DNA of 6,214 nucleotides from Chitinivibrionales bacterium (GTDB lineage: Bacteria > Fibrobacterota > Chitinivibrionia > Chitinivibrionales > WJMI01), in the NCBI GenBank assembly GCA_014729595.1, contig WJJU01000138.1:1-6214 (forward strand), read 5' to 3'. Positions within the stretch are counted from its first letter, which is position 1; each line of letters opens with the position of its first letter. Both the position numbers and the translations under genes were made by a program. Of this stretch, positions 4,489 to 6,214 are shown one piece after another. The notes beneath the pieces are model-generated. The model made no database searches. It was not told the DNA's origin and saw only the letters and a list, made by a program, of their open reading frames with translations.

Positions 4489-6214
4489 ATGGCATCAAAG
4501 AGCATAGTCAACAAGACACAGACCTTTGTCTTCGTGCTCGTGGTTCTCGGCTTAGTTGCGGCTGCGAACTACCTGCTCAACAAATGGTTTGTCCGTCTGG
4601 ACCTGACCCAGTCGAAGCAGTACAGCATCTCGAAACCAACAAAAAGGATGCTGAAGCAACTTGACGACATTATTAACATCAAGGTTTATTTCTCCGAAAA
4701 CCTTCCTGCACAAATGCAGCCCCTGGAAGCAAGTGTGCGGGACATGCTGACTGAATTCCGCGCTTATTCGGGTAAAAACCTGCGCGTTACGTGGGAAGAC
4801 ACCGAAAGCGACGAGGCGAAAAGCAAAATCCGCTCGCTGGGCATCCCCGAAGTGCGCCTTCAGAGCATCGAAAAGGACAAAGCCCAGGCCGTTAAAAGTT
4901 TCATGGGTATCGCGGTCCTTTACGAAGACAAAAAGGAGATACTTCCTTTTGTTCAAGACCTGCAAAATCTTGAGTACAATCTCGCCCAGGCGGTTATGAA
5001 AGTACGGCGGGACGAGATTCCGAAAGTAGGGGTACTCAAGACCGACACACTACCCTACATCCCGCCCAATATCCAGCGCCAAATGAATGTCACCGATCAA
5101 ACCGAAGAAAAATACAAGCCGGTTTTCGATCGACTCGGCGAAAACTATGAGGTGGTCACGGTGGACATATCGAATGGGACGCCGATCGACTCGACGATCC
5201 GTACCTTAATTGTTCCGGGCGGGACCGACGGCAGTTTCACGAAACGAGACCTGTTCGAAATCGATCAGTATTTCATGAAAGGCGGAAATCTGATCGTGTT
5301 GGCCGACGCGATTGACGTTTCTTTCGAACGCGGCGTAACCGCCTCGCCGCAGAGCCCGCAGATACTCCAGCTTTTGGAGCACTATGGCGTCCGGGTCGAA
5401 CCCAGTTTGGTGCTTGACGCTTCATGCGGCCAAGTACAGATTCCGCAACGCGTAGGCATGTTCCAAATGAACGTTCCGGTTGACTACCCTTATTTCGTGC
5501 GCGTGGGTCAAAGAGGATTCAACCACGAGAATCCGGCGGTATCCGGCTTAGGGGAGATGATCATGCCGTGGGTCAGTCCGTTGACGCTTTTGGTGGACAA
5601 AAAGGACTCGACGGGTGCAATCGACACGACCGCACCCGTTGTGGCTCAGGTTATGGCGCATTCATCGGAAAATAGTTGGGTGCAATCCGGCCATTTTAAT
5701 CTTAATCCCCAACAAGAATGGGCCACTATCGTTAATGACAAGCAGGATGTGCTTGCGCAAAGCACCCTCATGGCCAATCTCAGCGGGGATTTTACCAGTT
5801 ATTTCGCCGGGCAAAGTGTACCGCCCGTAAAAGAAAAAAGCGATACGCTTGCTACGCCCGAGCTGAAACCCGAAGATGCGAACCGACGGGTTGTCGAGTC
5901 CAATACGGGACGTCACCTTGTTGTAGCGGGTGATTCCGATTTCCTCTCGGCTCAAAACGCGGCGCCAGGCAATATCGCTTGGCTACTTAATGTCGTTGAT
6001 TGGCTTTCACTCGATGAAAACCTTATTTCAATAAGGTCACGTACTCTTGTGGACCGCACCATAGAGAGCGATCGCCTTGGTGAAGGTTCGTCGGGTAAAA
6101 ACATGATCCGTCTGGCGAACATTCTCATCATGCCGGCCCTGGTGATCATCATCGGTATGGCCATATTCTTCATACGTCGCGAGAAGACGGCCGGGGCGAC
6201 GGCCCCTCAGCGCC
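4489..6214 (+). CDS. gldG: GldG-like ABC transporter auxiliary protein (3' end outside window)
   Basis: The frame starts at ATG 4489, 1 nt after the permease stop, with GGGAG at 4480-4484, and stays open for 575 codons to the right edge. It has one N-terminal membrane segment (about 11-29), then RLDLTQSKQYSISKPTKRML (36-55), a hallmark of the GldG / ABC_transp_aux family. A large extracytoplasmic domain follows, with LIVPGGTDGSF (240-250) and YFMKGGNLIVLAD (261-273). A second membrane segment spans about 542-562, ending in a basic FFIRRE stop. Members usually end soon after this helix, so probably only a few to some tens of residues are missing. Both ends are anchored in the cytoplasmic membrane, with the body in the periplasm. 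It is thought to assist the GldA/GldF exporter, possibly in substrate handling; the substrate is unknown. Confidence 0.88.
   Translation, partial: MASKSIVNKTQTFVFVLVVLGLVAAANYLLNKWFVRLDLTQSKQYSISKPTKRMLKQLDDIINIKVYFSENLPAQMQPLEASVRDMLTEFRAYSGKNLRVTWEDTESDEAKSKIRSLGIPEVRLQSIEKDKAQAVKSFMGIAVLYEDKKEILPFVQDLQNLEYNLAQAVMKVRRDEIPKVGVLKTDTLPYIPPNIQRQMNVTDQTEEKYKPVFDRLGENYEVVTVDISNGTPIDSTIRTLIVPGGTDGSFTKRDLFEIDQYFMKGGNLIVLADAIDVSFERGVTASPQSPQILQLLEHYGVRVEPSLVLDASCGQVQIPQRVGMFQMNVPVDYPYFVRVGQRGFNHENPAVSGLGEMIMPWVSPLTLLVDKKDSTGAIDTTAPVVAQVMAHSSENSWVQSGHFNLNPQQEWATIVNDKQDVLAQSTLMANLSGDFTSYFAGQSVPPVKEKSDTLATPELKPEDANRRVVESNTGRHLVVAGDSDFLSAQNAAPGNIAWLLNVVDWLSLDENLISIRSRTLVDRTIESDRLGEGSSGKNMIRLANILIMPALVIIIGMAIFFIRREKTAGATAPQR

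Noticed and set aside
4552..4965. 137-codon minus-strand open frame opposite the start of the GldG-like gene
   Set aside because: It is antisense to a gene with clear family motifs and adjacent operon structure, and it has no recognisable domain.
1..6214. CRISPR arrays, insertion sequences, tRNA/rRNA genes or a defence-type system
   Set aside because: I found no regularly spaced repeats, transposase-like protein, terminal inverted repeats, or tRNA features; every long gene belongs to a known envelope or transporter family.

Overview
The window looks like ordinary chromosomal, housekeeping-type DNA from a Gram-negative, probably uncultured bacterium. Base composition is balanced, by eye slightly above half G+C. 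Everything convincing is coded on the + strand. Three things suggest the FCB (Fibrobacteres-Chlorobi-Bacteroidetes) neighbourhood or a related candidate phylum such as Zixibacteria: a complete GldA-GldF-GldG type ABC cassette, a very short histone H1-like (Hc1 family) protein, and a lytic transglycosylase with a long LysM tail. The phylum assignment is inference only; no marker gene lies in the window.

Left block (1-2265): an envelope cluster. It opens inside a gene whose visible part is the C-terminal end of an MltD-like lytic murein transglycosylase carrying five LysM peptidoglycan-binding repeats. Its stop codon overlaps the GTG start of a single-domain SppA-type signal peptide peptidase (ATGTGA overlap), so the two are probably translationally coupled. 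A 56-residue Hc1-family protein follows 51 nt later behind a strong Shine-Dalgarno sequence.

Middle (2266-2812): about 547 nt with no credible gene. It holds a weak hairpin with a GCGA tetraloop, then a textbook rho-independent terminator on the + strand (2432-2459) that closes the left block. Beyond it lie a 12-nt direct repeat and a GC-rich hairpin that may belong to the leader of the next operon. No convincing sigma-70 promoter was found.

Right block (2813-6214): a compact three-gene operon for an ABC-2 type exporter of the Gld family: ATPase (GldA-like), six-helix permease (GldF-like) and a large membrane-anchored extracytoplasmic auxiliary protein (GldG-like, running off the right edge). 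Intergenic gaps are 4 nt and 1 nt. In Flavobacterium this trio is tied to gliding motility, but homologues occur widely in non-gliding bacteria and the substrate is unknown, so motility should not be assumed.

I see no mobile element, CRISPR array, tRNA or rRNA, and no clear new system. The items most worth a second look are the tailless Hc1 protein, the five-LysM tail with a CxxC linker, and the structured intergenic region.
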